Origin: Dysgonamonadaceae bacterium
Lineage (GTDB): Bacteria; Bacteroidota; Bacteroidia; Bacteroidales; Azobacteroidaceae
DNA: 5,166 nt
NCBI GenBank assembly: GCA_031255425.1
Contig: JAIRSN010000199.1
Coordinates: 1-5,166 of the forward strand
Direction of reading: 5' to 3'
Numbering within the stretch: the stretch's first letter is position 1; every line of letters starts with the position of its first letter. The position numbers and the translations under genes were made by a program. The notes beneath the pieces were generated by a model. The model made no database searches, was not told where the DNA came from, and saw only the letters and a list, made by a program, of their open reading frames with translations. This document shows positions 1 through 5,166 of the stretch, piece after piece.

Positions 1-736
1 GCTTACCGGCCGGCGTATTTTGCAACAGGAACATCCCGTTTTTATCATCCTTATTGGTCAATGCAAAAGCGTCTGCCGGAAGAAGGTCGAAAAATCCTTT
101 CTTGGCATCCCGGTACGCCCCGAATGTTTCGTGATAATCCAGGTGGTCTCGCGTGAGGTTGGTAAAAATACCTCCTTTGAACTGCAATCCGGCAATCCTT
201 TTTTGAACAACCGCATGGGAACTGACTTCCATAAAAACATAATCGCATCCCTCGGCGACCATCCTGGCCAACAGGTCGTTCAATTCGACCGCATCGGGCG
301 TGGTATGCGTAGCCGGCACAGCTTTTTCGTTTATGTAATTGCAAACCGTGGAAATTAACCCCGCTTTGTATCCCAGTTTCCGAAAAAGAGTGTACAGCAA
401 AGTCGCGATCGTTGTCTTGCCGTTGGTGCCGGTCACTCCGATAAGTTGCAGTTGCTTCGACGGCTCGCCGTTCCAGAGCGAGGACAGTTGTCCCAAGGCT
501 TCGGCGCTGTCTTTTACCTGGATATACGTAATACCGGAACGAAGTTCTTCCGGCAGATGCTGACAGACGATTGTTCCGGCGCCGTTCCCGATGGCTTTTT
601 CGATATAGGAATGACCGTCCGATTGTGTTCCGCGAACAGCAACAAACGCATATCCTTTTTCTATTTTCCGTGAATCCGAATGAATCCCGGTCAAGTCTAA
701 TTCCCTGTTTTTGAATGTTATTTTCATTTCCTTCAT
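1..736 (-). CDS. murE: UDP-N-acetylmuramyl-tripeptide synthetase MurE, N-terminal half (3' end beyond window)
   Basis: Cytoplasmic Mur ligase that uses ATP to add the third stem-peptide residue (usually meso-diaminopimelate) to UDP-MurNAc-L-Ala-D-Glu. 245 codons are visible, about half the usual length of the family; the C-terminal domain, with the motif that sets amino-acid specificity, lies past the left edge. Visible motifs: the N-terminal DSR of the UDP-substrate domain (residues 21-23), the ATP-binding loop [10 protein letters not shown] (100-109), THTTPD (143-148), MEVSSHA (169-175), [10 protein letters not shown] (193-202), and K212 in AYRDAKKG, in the place of the carbamylated lysine of MurE. 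I chose the ATG at 736 because it overlaps the ftsI stop as ATGA, suggesting translational coupling. An in-frame ATG at 727 (M4) is the alternative; an AAGGA just before it is too close to act as a normal ribosome binding site. No frameshift is seen. The family call is sure; only the substrate residue is inferred. Confidence 0.95.
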   Translation of the reverse strand, partial: MKEMKITFKNRELDLTGIHSDSRKIEKGYAFVAVRGTQSDGHSYIEKAIGNGAGTIVCQHLPEELRSGITYIQVKDSAEALGQLSSLWNGEPSKQLQLIGVTGTNGKTTIATLLYTLFRKLGYKAGLISTVCNYINEKAVPATHTTPDAVELNDLLARMVAEGCDYVFMEVSSHAVVQKRIAGLQFKGGIFTNLTRDHLDYHETFGAYRDAKKGFFDLLPADAFALTNKDDKNGMFLLQNTPAGK

Positions 737-2907
737 TTTAATTGTAAGAAGACCGTTTGTCCTTTAACCACATTCGCCCCGGGCAAAACGGATTGAGCGA
801 CAACACTTCCCGCCCCGGAAAGATTTACCCGCAGCCCGGCGCTTTCCATTGCAAATAAAGCATCCTTAGCGCCCATCCCTTTTACATCCGGAACCCGTTC
901 GGCGCTTATTTCCCGGTCTTTCAGTATCAACCGGTTGTTTTCAAAGCCGGAGGTCAGCCATTCTTCCTTTCTATTCTCGTCCTGATAATCTATTTTCAGT
1001 TTCTTCAGTACAAGTAAAGCGCTCTCCGTCCGTCCGTTTTTCAGAACAGGCGTTAGCGGATGAAGCGTATCGGCCGGAAAAACGGTTTCCCGGTAGATGA
1101 TATTCTGCGCATAGACCTCTTCCGCTATTTCTTTAAAAACCGTTCCGCACATCAATCCTCCGGAAGGCGCCCCGTTTCGCGGCTTGCGGATAACGATGAT
1201 ACAGGAATACCGGGGTTGCCCGGAAGGGAAATACCCGCAAAAAGAAACCTGATGCGACAAGCCGCCTGCTTTGTATCCCGCCGAACCTTTGGACAGTTGA
1301 GCCGTTCCGGTTTTTCCGGAAATACGGATTTTACCGGAGCAGGCAGGTTTGCCGGTGCCGTCCGGACTGTTCACAACCTCATCCAACATCTTCCGGATCG
1401 CCGCCAAGGTTGCCGGAGAACAGATTTGTTCGTTGATGACCTGCGTCTTCTTCTTTTCTATCGTCCTTCCGTTCTCCTGAATCTCGCGGACAAAAACCGG
1501 CTTGACCAATTTCCCGTCGTTGGCGATGGCATTGAAAAAGGAAAGCGTATAAATCGGCGGAATTTGAGTTTCATACCCGAAAGACATCCACGGCAAGGTA
1601 GACAGCGACCAGAAATGCGCTTTATCTTTCGGATGACGAATTTTAGGCACGCCGTAACCGGGTATCTCCAAGTGCATATCGTTGTGAAAACCGATTTTGT
1701 AGATTCCCTCTACAAATTTTTCGGGATGTTGTCCGTATGCTTTTGTTATCAGGCGGGCGACTCCTATATTGGAAGAATAGCGGATGCTTTTTTCTGCGGT
1801 AATCATTCCGTATCCTCCCCGGTTGGCGTTATGGTCCCGCAAGGTCTGTCCGGCAATCTTTACGGTACCGTTTTCCGTATCGACCGGATCTTCCGGATGC
1901 ACCAGGCCGTCTTCCAGCGCAACCATCATGGACGCGACCTTGAACGTTGAGCCGGGTTCACTCAAATCGGAAACGGCATAGTTCAGCGTTTCGCTCCAGA
2001 CCCCTTCGCGTATGCGCCCCATATTGGTAATCGCTTTGACTTCGCCGGTCGCCACTTCCATCACGACCGCCGTGCCCGATTCCGCATCGGTCTCTTTTAG
2101 TTTCTTCAATAAAGCCGTTTCGGTAATGTCCTGAATCGTAATGTCGATGGTGGAAACAATATCCATCCCGTTGACCGGCTTTTCGTCGATAATATCGATG
2201 ACTCGTCCGTTCACTTTGCGGCGCCTGCTTAAGCCGTCTTGCCCTCTCAACAGGGAATCGTAATAACATTCCAGTCCGTTCTTGCCGCCTTTCCCAAACT
2301 CGGAATAAATGTCGCCGATGGTTCGGGAAGCCAGCGTGCCGTAGGGTTTTATCCGTCGCACCAGTTCTTTGGGATACAGTCCGCTATTGTTTCTTCCCCT
2401 CTTGAAATAAGGCATTTGCTGGATCTTTTTCCAGTCGAGGTAGTTCACATCGTGGTCTAATAAACGGTATTCGCGGGTTTTCCTTACCTTTTTCCCGTTC
2501 GCTATCTGCGCCGCTTCTTTCACTCGCCGCTCCCAGCCGTTCAGGATATGCATTTCGTATTGCTTTGCCGATTTCTGCGGGAACAGTTTGTGCAGTTCTA
2601 CGGAAAGCGGCCCGACCTCGTTCTTCAATGCTTCCGGTTTGATTCCTTCCGCCCAAAAATCAATATACAGGCGATACCACGCTTCCGTAGCCGCCATTAA
2701 TTCATAGTTTGCCGAATAGATTTCCCCCCGCATGGCGGGCACCCGGACATTGGGACGGACCTGTTTCTCTCCTATCTTTCGCCACGCACTTCCTTCTACA
2801 AACGAAATGTAAACGGCTTTTCCAAAGATGGTAGCCGCAAACAGCACAACGAATATCGCAACCAGCGTGTATCGATTAAACTTTGTATTTTGTTGTTTAG
2901 AGGCCAT
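733..2907 (-). CDS. ftsI: FtsI-type peptidoglycan D,D-transpeptidase (class B PBP, PBP3-like) with C-terminal PASTA domain
   Basis: Septal peptidoglycan cross-linking enzyme of the divisome, anchored in the inner membrane with its catalytic part in the periplasm. The 724 residues show, in order: a short basic cytoplasmic N-terminus, one membrane segment (about 13-33), a PBP dimer/pedestal domain with the RGEI motif at 60-63, and a transpeptidase domain (about 275-600). The active-site triad is complete: SxxK is S320-TF-K323, SxN is S378-S379-N380, and KTG is K532-T533-G534 in ISGKTGTAQ. One PASTA domain occupies about 671-724, starting [13 protein letters not shown] and ending at the last residue. 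A stretch of about 70 residues links the catalytic and PASTA domains. It starts 4 bases after the ftsL-like stop, with an A/T-rich leader and no Shine-Dalgarno motif, and overlaps murE by ATGA. Position between ftsL and murE supports FtsI over the elongation-specific PBP2; in some Bacteroidota it is simply annotated penicillin-binding protein. Confidence 0.96.
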   Translation of the reverse strand: MASKQQNTKFNRYTLVAIFVVLFAATIFGKAVYISFVEGSAWRKIGEKQVRPNVRVPAMRGEIYSANYELMAATEAWYRLYIDFWAEGIKPEALKNEVGPLSVELHKLFPQKSAKQYEMHILNGWERRVKEAAQIANGKKVRKTREYRLLDHDVNYLDWKKIQQMPYFKRGRNNSGLYPKELVRRIKPYGTLASRTIGDIYSEFGKGGKNGLECYYDSLLRGQDGLSRRRKVNGRVIDIIDEKPVNGMDIVSTIDITIQDITETALLKKLKETDAESGTAVVMEVATGEVKAITNMGRIREGVWSETLNYAVSDLSEPGSTFKVASMMVALEDGLVHPEDPVDTENGTVKIAGQTLRDHNANRGGYGMITAEKSIRYSSNIGVARLITKAYGQHPEKFVEGIYKIGFHNDMHLEIPGYGVPKIRHPKDKAHFWSLSTLPWMSFGYETQIPPIYTLSFFNAIANDGKLVKPVFVREIQENGRTIEKKKTQVINEQICSPATLAAIRKMLDEVVNSPDGTGKPACSGKIRISGKTGTAQLSKGSAGYKAGGLSHQVSFCGYFPSGQPRYSCIIVIRKPRNGAPSGGLMCGTVFKEIAEEVYAQNIIYRETVFPADTLHPLTPVLKNGRTESALLVLKKLKIDYQDENRKEEWLTSGFENNRLILKDREISAERVPDVKGMGAKDALFAMESAGLRVNLSGAGSVVAQSVLPGANVVKGQTVFLQLK

Positions 2908-2911
2908 ATTT

Positions 2912-3244
2912 TTATTTTTTTATCTCAAATGCCGGTGTTGTCGGGCTTGTTAATTCCATGTTATTCTGTTTCAGCCGTTCCTTGATTTGCGATTGCCTGC
3001 CGATGGAAGTCAATTCCGTCAGGATAATCAGATTCTCGTATTTTACATCGGTCAGCGTGGTTTTCAAATCATCTATTTCGAGCAATTTTTTCTTACAGTA
3101 ATAGTCGTTACTGATAAGAACAACAATCAACGTCACAATCAACGCCATCAGATAAAACTGCTTGATAACAATTTCTTCCAGTATATCCCCCCTGAACAGG
3201 CTTCTCACAAGGTTCTCTTTCTTCTTCTTTGTTTCCGTACTCAT
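2912..3244 (-). CDS. ftsL: FtsL-like divisome membrane protein, Bacteroidota type
   Basis: Small bitopic membrane protein of 110 residues, probably the divisome scaffold subunit that acts with FtsQ/FtsB-like partners to control the FtsW-FtsI synthase. A basic, charged cytoplasmic head (1-29, with KKKK at 7-9 and flanking) is followed by one hydrophobic segment (about 30-46, FYLMALIVTLIVVLIS). A periplasmic region rich in heptad-like leucine and isoleucine (about 52-80) then suggests a coiled coil. The tail has SIGRQSQIKERL (80-91) and a proline-containing end, as in FtsL-like proteins of Bacteroidota. The ATG overlaps the rsmH TGA as ATGA, which fixes the start and suggests coupled translation. 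The assignment rests on size, topology and position between rsmH and ftsI; FtsL is poorly conserved, so sequence alone would not prove it. Confidence 0.85.
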   Translation of the reverse strand: MSTETKKKKENLVRSLFRGDILEEIVIKQFYLMALIVTLIVVLISNDYYCKKKLLEIDDLKTTLTDVKYENLIILTELTSIGRQSQIKERLKQNNMELTSPTTPAFEIKK

Positions 3245-4152
3245 TGCTTTTCTACAATTCTTAATTTTGCACTTCTCGAACGAATATTCCGTTCGATTTC
3301 TTCTTGATCCGGTACAATCACTTTGGGGTTGATTCGTTTAAAGGGAGAATGAATGTTCCCGTAAAAATCCTGCTTGATTTCTCCTTCAACGTTGCCGGTC
3401 TTGAAGAAGTTTTTGACCAGACGGTCTTCCAGCGAATGATAAGTAATCACAACGAACCGCCCGCCCGGTTTCAGTAAACGCCCGGTTTGCTGCAACAGTT
3501 CTTTCAACGCTTCCAGTTCTTCGTTCACTTCAATCCGCAGGGCTTGAAACGCCTGCGCCAGGTACTTTTTCTCCTTATCTCTTCCGAAAAAAGGTTGGAG
3601 GACATCCAGGAGATCGCCCGTTGTTTGTATTTCGCGGGACGTTCTTGCCTGTACAATCGCCCGCGCCAGGACTTTTGCATTCCTCAATTCCCCGTACAGG
3701 TAAAACAGGTCTGCCAATGCTTTTTCCGGGTACGAGTTGATCACTTCTGCGGCTGTTTTCCCCGCCCTTTTGTTCATCCGCATGTCCAGAACCGCGTCAA
3801 ACCGGTAGGAGAATCCCCGCGTTTCGTCGTCGAAATGATGCGAAGAAACGCCCAGATCCGCCAACAAACCGTCTATTTCTCCGACGCCATACCATTCCAT
3901 AAATTGGCTGAGATAACGGAAATTGCTCCGCACAAACGTGAATTGCTTGCAGGGAAGCACATTCTTTTCGGCGTCTTCGTCCTGGTCAAATCCATACAGA
4001 TGTCCCTTTTCGCCCAGGCGCTTCAGTATTCCCGCCGCATGTCCACCGCCGCCGAAGGTAGCATCCACATAAACGCCCCCCGGACGGATATTCAATCCGT
4101 CGATGCTCTTCTCCGGCAAAACCGGGACGTGATATGTAGCCGGTTTATGCAT
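3241..4152 (-). CDS. rsmH: 16S rRNA (cytosine(1402)-N(4))-methyltransferase RsmH (MraW)
   Basis: SAM-dependent methyltransferase that modifies the N4 position of C1402 in the decoding centre of 16S rRNA. At 303 residues it has normal family length. Motifs seen: HVPVL (8-12); the SAM-binding motif DATFGGGGH (30-38); FDQD (55-58), where the acidic end probably binds the SAM ribose; LADLGVSSHHFD (97-108); GFSYR (113-117) followed by DMRM (123-126); FQALRIEVNEEL (202-213); the catalytic-region signature ITYHSLEDR (236-244); and the C-terminal RSRSAKLR (291-298). The ATG lies directly after the mraZ stop (TAGATG, no spacer) and has no Shine-Dalgarno motif, so translation probably depends on mraZ translation. 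The stop overlaps the ftsL-like start. Nothing is missing or broken. Confidence 0.97.
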   Translation of the reverse strand: MHKPATYHVPVLPEKSIDGLNIRPGGVYVDATFGGGGHAAGILKRLGEKGHLYGFDQDEDAEKNVLPCKQFTFVRSNFRYLSQFMEWYGVGEIDGLLADLGVSSHHFDDETRGFSYRFDAVLDMRMNKRAGKTAAEVINSYPEKALADLFYLYGELRNAKVLARAIVQARTSREIQTTGDLLDVLQPFFGRDKEKKYLAQAFQALRIEVNEELEALKELLQQTGRLLKPGGRFVVITYHSLEDRLVKNFFKTGNVEGEIKQDFYGNIHSPFKRINPKVIVPDQEEIERNIRSRSAKLRIVEKQ

Positions 4153-4599
4153 CTAATTTGTCAGGTATTTACGGACATTGACTTTGAACGTTTCGCTGTC
4201 CATCAGCGGTTGTTCCAATTTGTTACGGCTCCAGAGTTCGATTGTGTCGTCGATTCCCACGAAGCGGACATCGCCGGCAATCCCGGCCATTTGCAGGTAA
4301 CGTTTTGGGATGAGTATCCGCCCGCTGGAATCCATTTCCACTATTTCCGAGTCCAGGATGTATTGGCGATAGAACTGTTGTTGCTCTTCATCGTACTTGT
4401 TCAACTTGGATCGCAGGTGGGTCAGCTCCTTTTCCCAGGTGCTGGCGGGAAATAAGACAAGGCAGTCCTGATAGACATCTTTCCGCAGAGTAAGTCGCGC
4501 GTCTTCTTCCGATTGCAAGATTTTGCGGAAGGCAGCCGGTATGAAAACGCGGCCTTTCACGTCTGTTTTTGCATCTATATTTCCGGTAAAACGTTTCAT
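4153..4599 (-). CDS. mraZ: Division/cell wall cluster transcriptional repressor MraZ
   Basis: AbrB-fold DNA-binding protein, first gene of the cluster. In other bacteria MraZ forms a ring-shaped oligomer that binds short direct repeats in its own promoter and controls the dcw operon. The 148 residues contain two SpoVT-AbrB-like domains: the first around DVKGRVFIPAAFR (13-25), the second around EMDSSGRILIPKRYL (88-102), joined by a helical, charged and glutamine-rich section (about 54-82). The second motif reads DSSGR, a mild variant of the usual D-x-x-GR pattern. The start at 4599 gives MKRFTGNIDAKTDVKGR, a normal N-terminus; an A-rich leader without Shine-Dalgarno motif precedes it. The stop abuts the rsmH start. 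Two 10-bp repeats 38-57 bases upstream are its probable binding site, which points to autoregulation. Confidence 0.96.
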   Translation of the reverse strand: MKRFTGNIDAKTDVKGRVFIPAAFRKILQSEEDARLTLRKDVYQDCLVLFPASTWEKELTHLRSKLNKYDEEQQQFYRQYILDSEIVEMDSSGRILIPKRYLQMAGIAGDVRFVGIDDTIELWSRNKLEQPLMDSETFKVNVRKYLTN

Positions 4600-4618
4600 T
4601 TATCTTGCTTTTTTCTAT

Positions 4619-4648
4619 CAAAGTGTAAAAGTATACAATTCTCCACAA
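4619..4648 (-). promoter_or_regulatory. Possible Bacteroidota-type promoter of the mraZ operon (weak match)
   Basis: On the minus strand TTG (4648-4646) is followed after 18 bases by TACACTTTG (4627-4619). This resembles the Bacteroidota -33 TTTG / -7 TAnnTTTG pair, but there are three bases rather than two between TA and TTTG. If used, the transcript would start about 10-15 bases before the mraZ ATG, and the MraZ repeats would overlap the -33 region. That is an attractive arrangement for repression, but the match is imperfect and other start points are possible. Confidence 0.3.
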
Positions 4649-4656
4649 TTCTCCAC
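4637..4656 (-). promoter_or_regulatory. Probable MraZ box: two tandem 10-bp repeats upstream of mraZ
   Basis: Read on the minus strand, GTGGAGAATT occurs twice head to tail without a spacer (4656-4647 and 4646-4637). A degenerate third unit, GTATACTTTT, continues the same 10-bp period (4636-4627). AAA stands just before the first GTGG. Known MraZ operators are short G-rich repeats (TGGG/GTGG-type or AAAGTG-type cores) recurring every 10 bp, so that protomers of the ring bind one face of the helix. The repeats lie between 38 and 57 bases upstream of the mraZ ATG, where binding would interfere with the promoter. The repeats are seen directly; that MraZ binds them is inferred from family and position. 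Confidence 0.72.
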
Positions 4657-4818
4657 TTTCCTGTCTGTTTATTTTTTCAAAAAGTTATCAACAAGTTATT
4701 ATTTCATTAAGATATTGATGAACAATATATTTCTTCGGCGGTATCCGGTGATGCTTGGTGGGGGAGATTTCTTAAGCTGATTCCTTTAACGAATGCCGGT
4801 TGTCGTTTTTCTCCGCAA

Positions 4819-4847
4819 GGGCGGGGTTGAATGCAAGCCGCCCCGCC
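4819..4847. other. GC-rich inverted repeat
   Basis: GGCGGGG (4820-4826) pairs perfectly with CCCCGCC (4841-4847) around a 14-base loop. A second register pairs GGGCGG (4819-4824) with CCGCCC (4838-4843). On the + strand a pyrimidine-rich but interrupted run follows (TTGTTCTTTCTTTCCC). No + strand gene ends here, so a terminator role is doubtful. It could be the terminator of an antisense transcript, or a fold in a longer mraZ leader. Confidence 0.4.
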
Positions 4848-4889
4848 TGATTGTTCTTTCTTTCCCTATTGCTTCACTAAAAAATAGAA

Positions 4890-4907
4890 GACACTGCGTG
4901 TCCGCAG
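4890..4907. other. Two small overlapping hairpins
   Basis: GACAC (4890-4894) pairs with GTGTC (4898-4902) around a 3-base loop. In another register CTGCG (4894-4898) pairs with CGCAG (4903-4907) around TGTC. Read on the minus strand, the first hairpin is followed by TTCTATTTTTT, so it could be a weak intrinsic terminator for a minus-strand transcript entering from the right edge. The stem has only five base pairs, so this is tentative. Confidence 0.25.
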
Positions 4908-4912
4908 CCGCT

Positions 4913-4942
4913 TTTGTATTTCAAAGATTTTCACTATTTTTG
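4913..4942 (+). promoter_or_regulatory. Bacteroidota-type promoter pointing right
   Basis: TTTG (4913-4916) is followed after 18 bases by TATTTTTG (4935-4942), a perfect match to the Bacteroidota -7 element TAnnTTTG, followed by C. The spacing is about one base shorter than usual. Transcription would start near 4947-4952 and run rightwards, away from mraZ, into structured sequence with no + strand reading frame. This is the best promoter match in the intergenic region. The elements are seen; activity is inferred. Confidence 0.5.
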
Positions 4943-5051
4943 CGCGGTTTCTTTTAACAAAGCATAGAAACCAATTAAAATACATATTAATTAAGAAAGC
5001 GTTAGCTTTTATTCTTGCCTTTGAAACTTAGACAATTTCAATTACTACAAG

Positions 5052-5097
5052 AATAAGTTAGTAAACGCTCACGTAGGAAGCGTGGGCATAACTTATT
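5052..5097. other. Two-part perfect hairpin
   Basis: The outer stem AATAAGTTA (5052-5060) pairs with TAACTTATT (5089-5097), nine base pairs without mismatch. The inner stem GCTCACG (5067-5073) pairs with CGTGGGC (5081-5087), seven pairs with one G-T, around the 7-base loop TAGGAAG. The internal loop is asymmetric: GTAAAC on one side, a single A on the other. Neither side is followed by a clean T-run, so it is not a textbook intrinsic terminator. On the minus strand it lies directly over the stop of the possible coding tail at 5093, so it could serve that gene as a 3' hairpin. Confidence 0.6.
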
Positions 5098-5166
5098 TGC
5101 TGATAAGGTAGTCTAGAACCTCAAGAACAGATAAAGTTGCAAGTCCCCGCTTCGTCATTTTTAACT
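5093..5166 (-). CDS. Possible C-terminal tail of an unidentified protein (5' part beyond window)
   Basis: On the minus strand a frame is open from the right edge and ends at TAA (5095-5093). It gives LKMTKRGLATLSVLEVL followed by DYLISK, 23 residues. The end looks like a normal amphipathic helix with leucine and valine spacing, and the stop falls at the base of a hairpin, as at a gene end. A frame this short stays open by chance about a third of the time, and another minus frame is also open here for 14 codons, so the support is weak. I do not recognise the family. If real, it is either the gene preceding mraZ in the same orientation or part of a mobile element. Confidence 0.2.
   Translation of the reverse strand, partial: LKMTKRGLATLSVLEVLDYLISK

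Larger units (their letters stand above)
4600..5092. other. Long intergenic region upstream of mraZ
   Basis: About 490 bases without a convincing gene. From mraZ outward it holds the probable mraZ promoter and MraZ repeats (4619-4656), an AT-rich stretch with a DnaA-box-like TTATCAACA on the + strand (4685-4693), a GC-rich inverted repeat (4820-4847), two small overlapping inverted repeats (4890-4907), and a + strand promoter (4913-4942). It ends in a chain of inverted repeats in very AT-rich sequence; 4951-5060 has 27 G or C in 110 bases. Short open frames on the + strand here (for example 4523-4780) overlap mraZ antisense and have no protein-like features. Confidence 0.7.
4946..5166 (+). 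ncRNA. Candidate structured non-coding RNA (partial, runs to right edge)
   Basis: Downstream of the rightward promoter there is no + strand frame of any length, but there are successive inverted repeats. GGTTTCT/AGAAACC (4946-4952/4966-4972) lies at the likely 5' end. AAAGC-GTTA-GCTTT (4996-5000/5005-5009) follows. TTATTCTTG/CAAGAATAA (5009-5017/5048-5056) comes next. Last is the two-part hairpin AATAAGTTA/TAACTTATT enclosing GCTCACG/CGTGGGC (5052-5097). Beyond it, AGGT/ACCT (5107-5110/5117-5120) could form another small stem. Possibilities are a 6S-like or Bacteroidales-1-type RNA, an RNA linked to a mobile element (such as the omega RNA of an IscB/HEARO element), or no RNA at all. I do not recognise the sequence as a specific family. 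The 3' end is not visible. Confidence 0.3.

Noticed and set aside
1060..1950. 296-codon open frame on the + strand
   Set aside because: It lies antisense inside ftsI, whose frame has all transpeptidase motifs. The translation is arginine-rich, of the kind seen in shadow frames, and has no recognisable domain.
3487..4455. 322-codon open frame on the + strand
   Set aside because: It is antisense across rsmH and mraZ, both confirmed by conserved motifs. A long antisense frame is expected from codon bias, and the product has no protein-like motif.
4637..4656. CRISPR-like repeats
   Set aside because: There are only two 10-bp units without spacers, in front of mraZ; the MraZ operator explains them better.
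4639..4693. Replication origin suggested by DnaA-box-like sequences
   Set aside because: There are only a few imperfect boxes, no dnaA or other origin-linked gene, and no unwinding-element repeats. Two of the boxes are part of the MraZ repeats.
4523..4780. 85-codon open frame on the + strand reaching into the intergenic region
   Set aside because: It begins antisense within mraZ and then runs through the MraZ repeats. There is no start signal and no domain, and the phenylalanine-rich middle only reflects the T-rich sequence.
4940..5166. tRNA, tmRNA, RNase P RNA or SRP RNA
   Set aside because: I looked for the conserved cores (T-loop GTTCRA with acceptor stem, tmRNA ends, the GAGGAAAGTCCGGG core of RNase P, the GGAAGG/AGCAGC of SRP RNA). 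None is present; the GGAAG in the loop at 5076-5080 is not in an SRP context.
5103..5166. Second minus-strand frame open at the right edge (about 14 codons)
   Set aside because: It is too short to tell from chance, and it competes with the longer frame ending at 5093; at most one can be real.

Overview
The window is a piece of a division and cell wall (dcw) cluster read entirely on the minus strand, in the order mraZ - rsmH (mraW) - ftsL-like - ftsI (PASTA-type) - murE (cut by the left edge). Several points suggest the phylum Bacteroidota, probably order Bacteroidales. The ftsL-like protein is of the divergent Bacteroidota kind. The transpeptidase carries a C-terminal PASTA domain and sits directly before murE. 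None of the starts has a Shine-Dalgarno sequence; the leaders are A/T-rich instead. A perfect Bacteroidota-type -7 element (TAnnTTTG) lies in the intergenic region. The genus cannot be told from this window.

Layout, in the direction of transcription (right to left): 4600-5166 holds no complete gene. Next to mraZ it carries two perfect 10-bp direct repeats with the spacing of MraZ boxes. Next come GC-rich inverted repeats, and then, from about 4935 to the right edge, a structured and partly very AT-rich stretch. From 4599 down to 1 the five genes are packed almost without gaps. mraZ stop abuts rsmH start (TAGATG), rsmH/ftsL and ftsI/murE overlap as ATGA, and ftsL/ftsI are 4 bases apart. This is a single transcription unit with likely translational coupling.

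The genes work together as follows. MraZ is the DNA-binding regulator of the cluster. RsmH methylates 16S rRNA C1402. The FtsL-like protein and FtsI are inner-membrane divisome parts, FtsI being the septal peptidoglycan transpeptidase. MurE adds the third amino acid (usually meso-diaminopimelate) to the cytoplasmic peptidoglycan precursor. All four complete genes look intact and have their expected motifs.

The core cluster is ordinary. The part worth a second look is the right end (about 4913-5166). It combines a good Bacteroidota promoter on the + strand, a chain of inverted repeats including a two-part hairpin at 5052-5097, two pairings that exclude each other, and a possible C-terminal coding tail on the minus strand running off the edge. 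It may be a small structured RNA, the end of a mobile element, or the intergenic region after an upstream gene. The sequence inside the window cannot decide among these.
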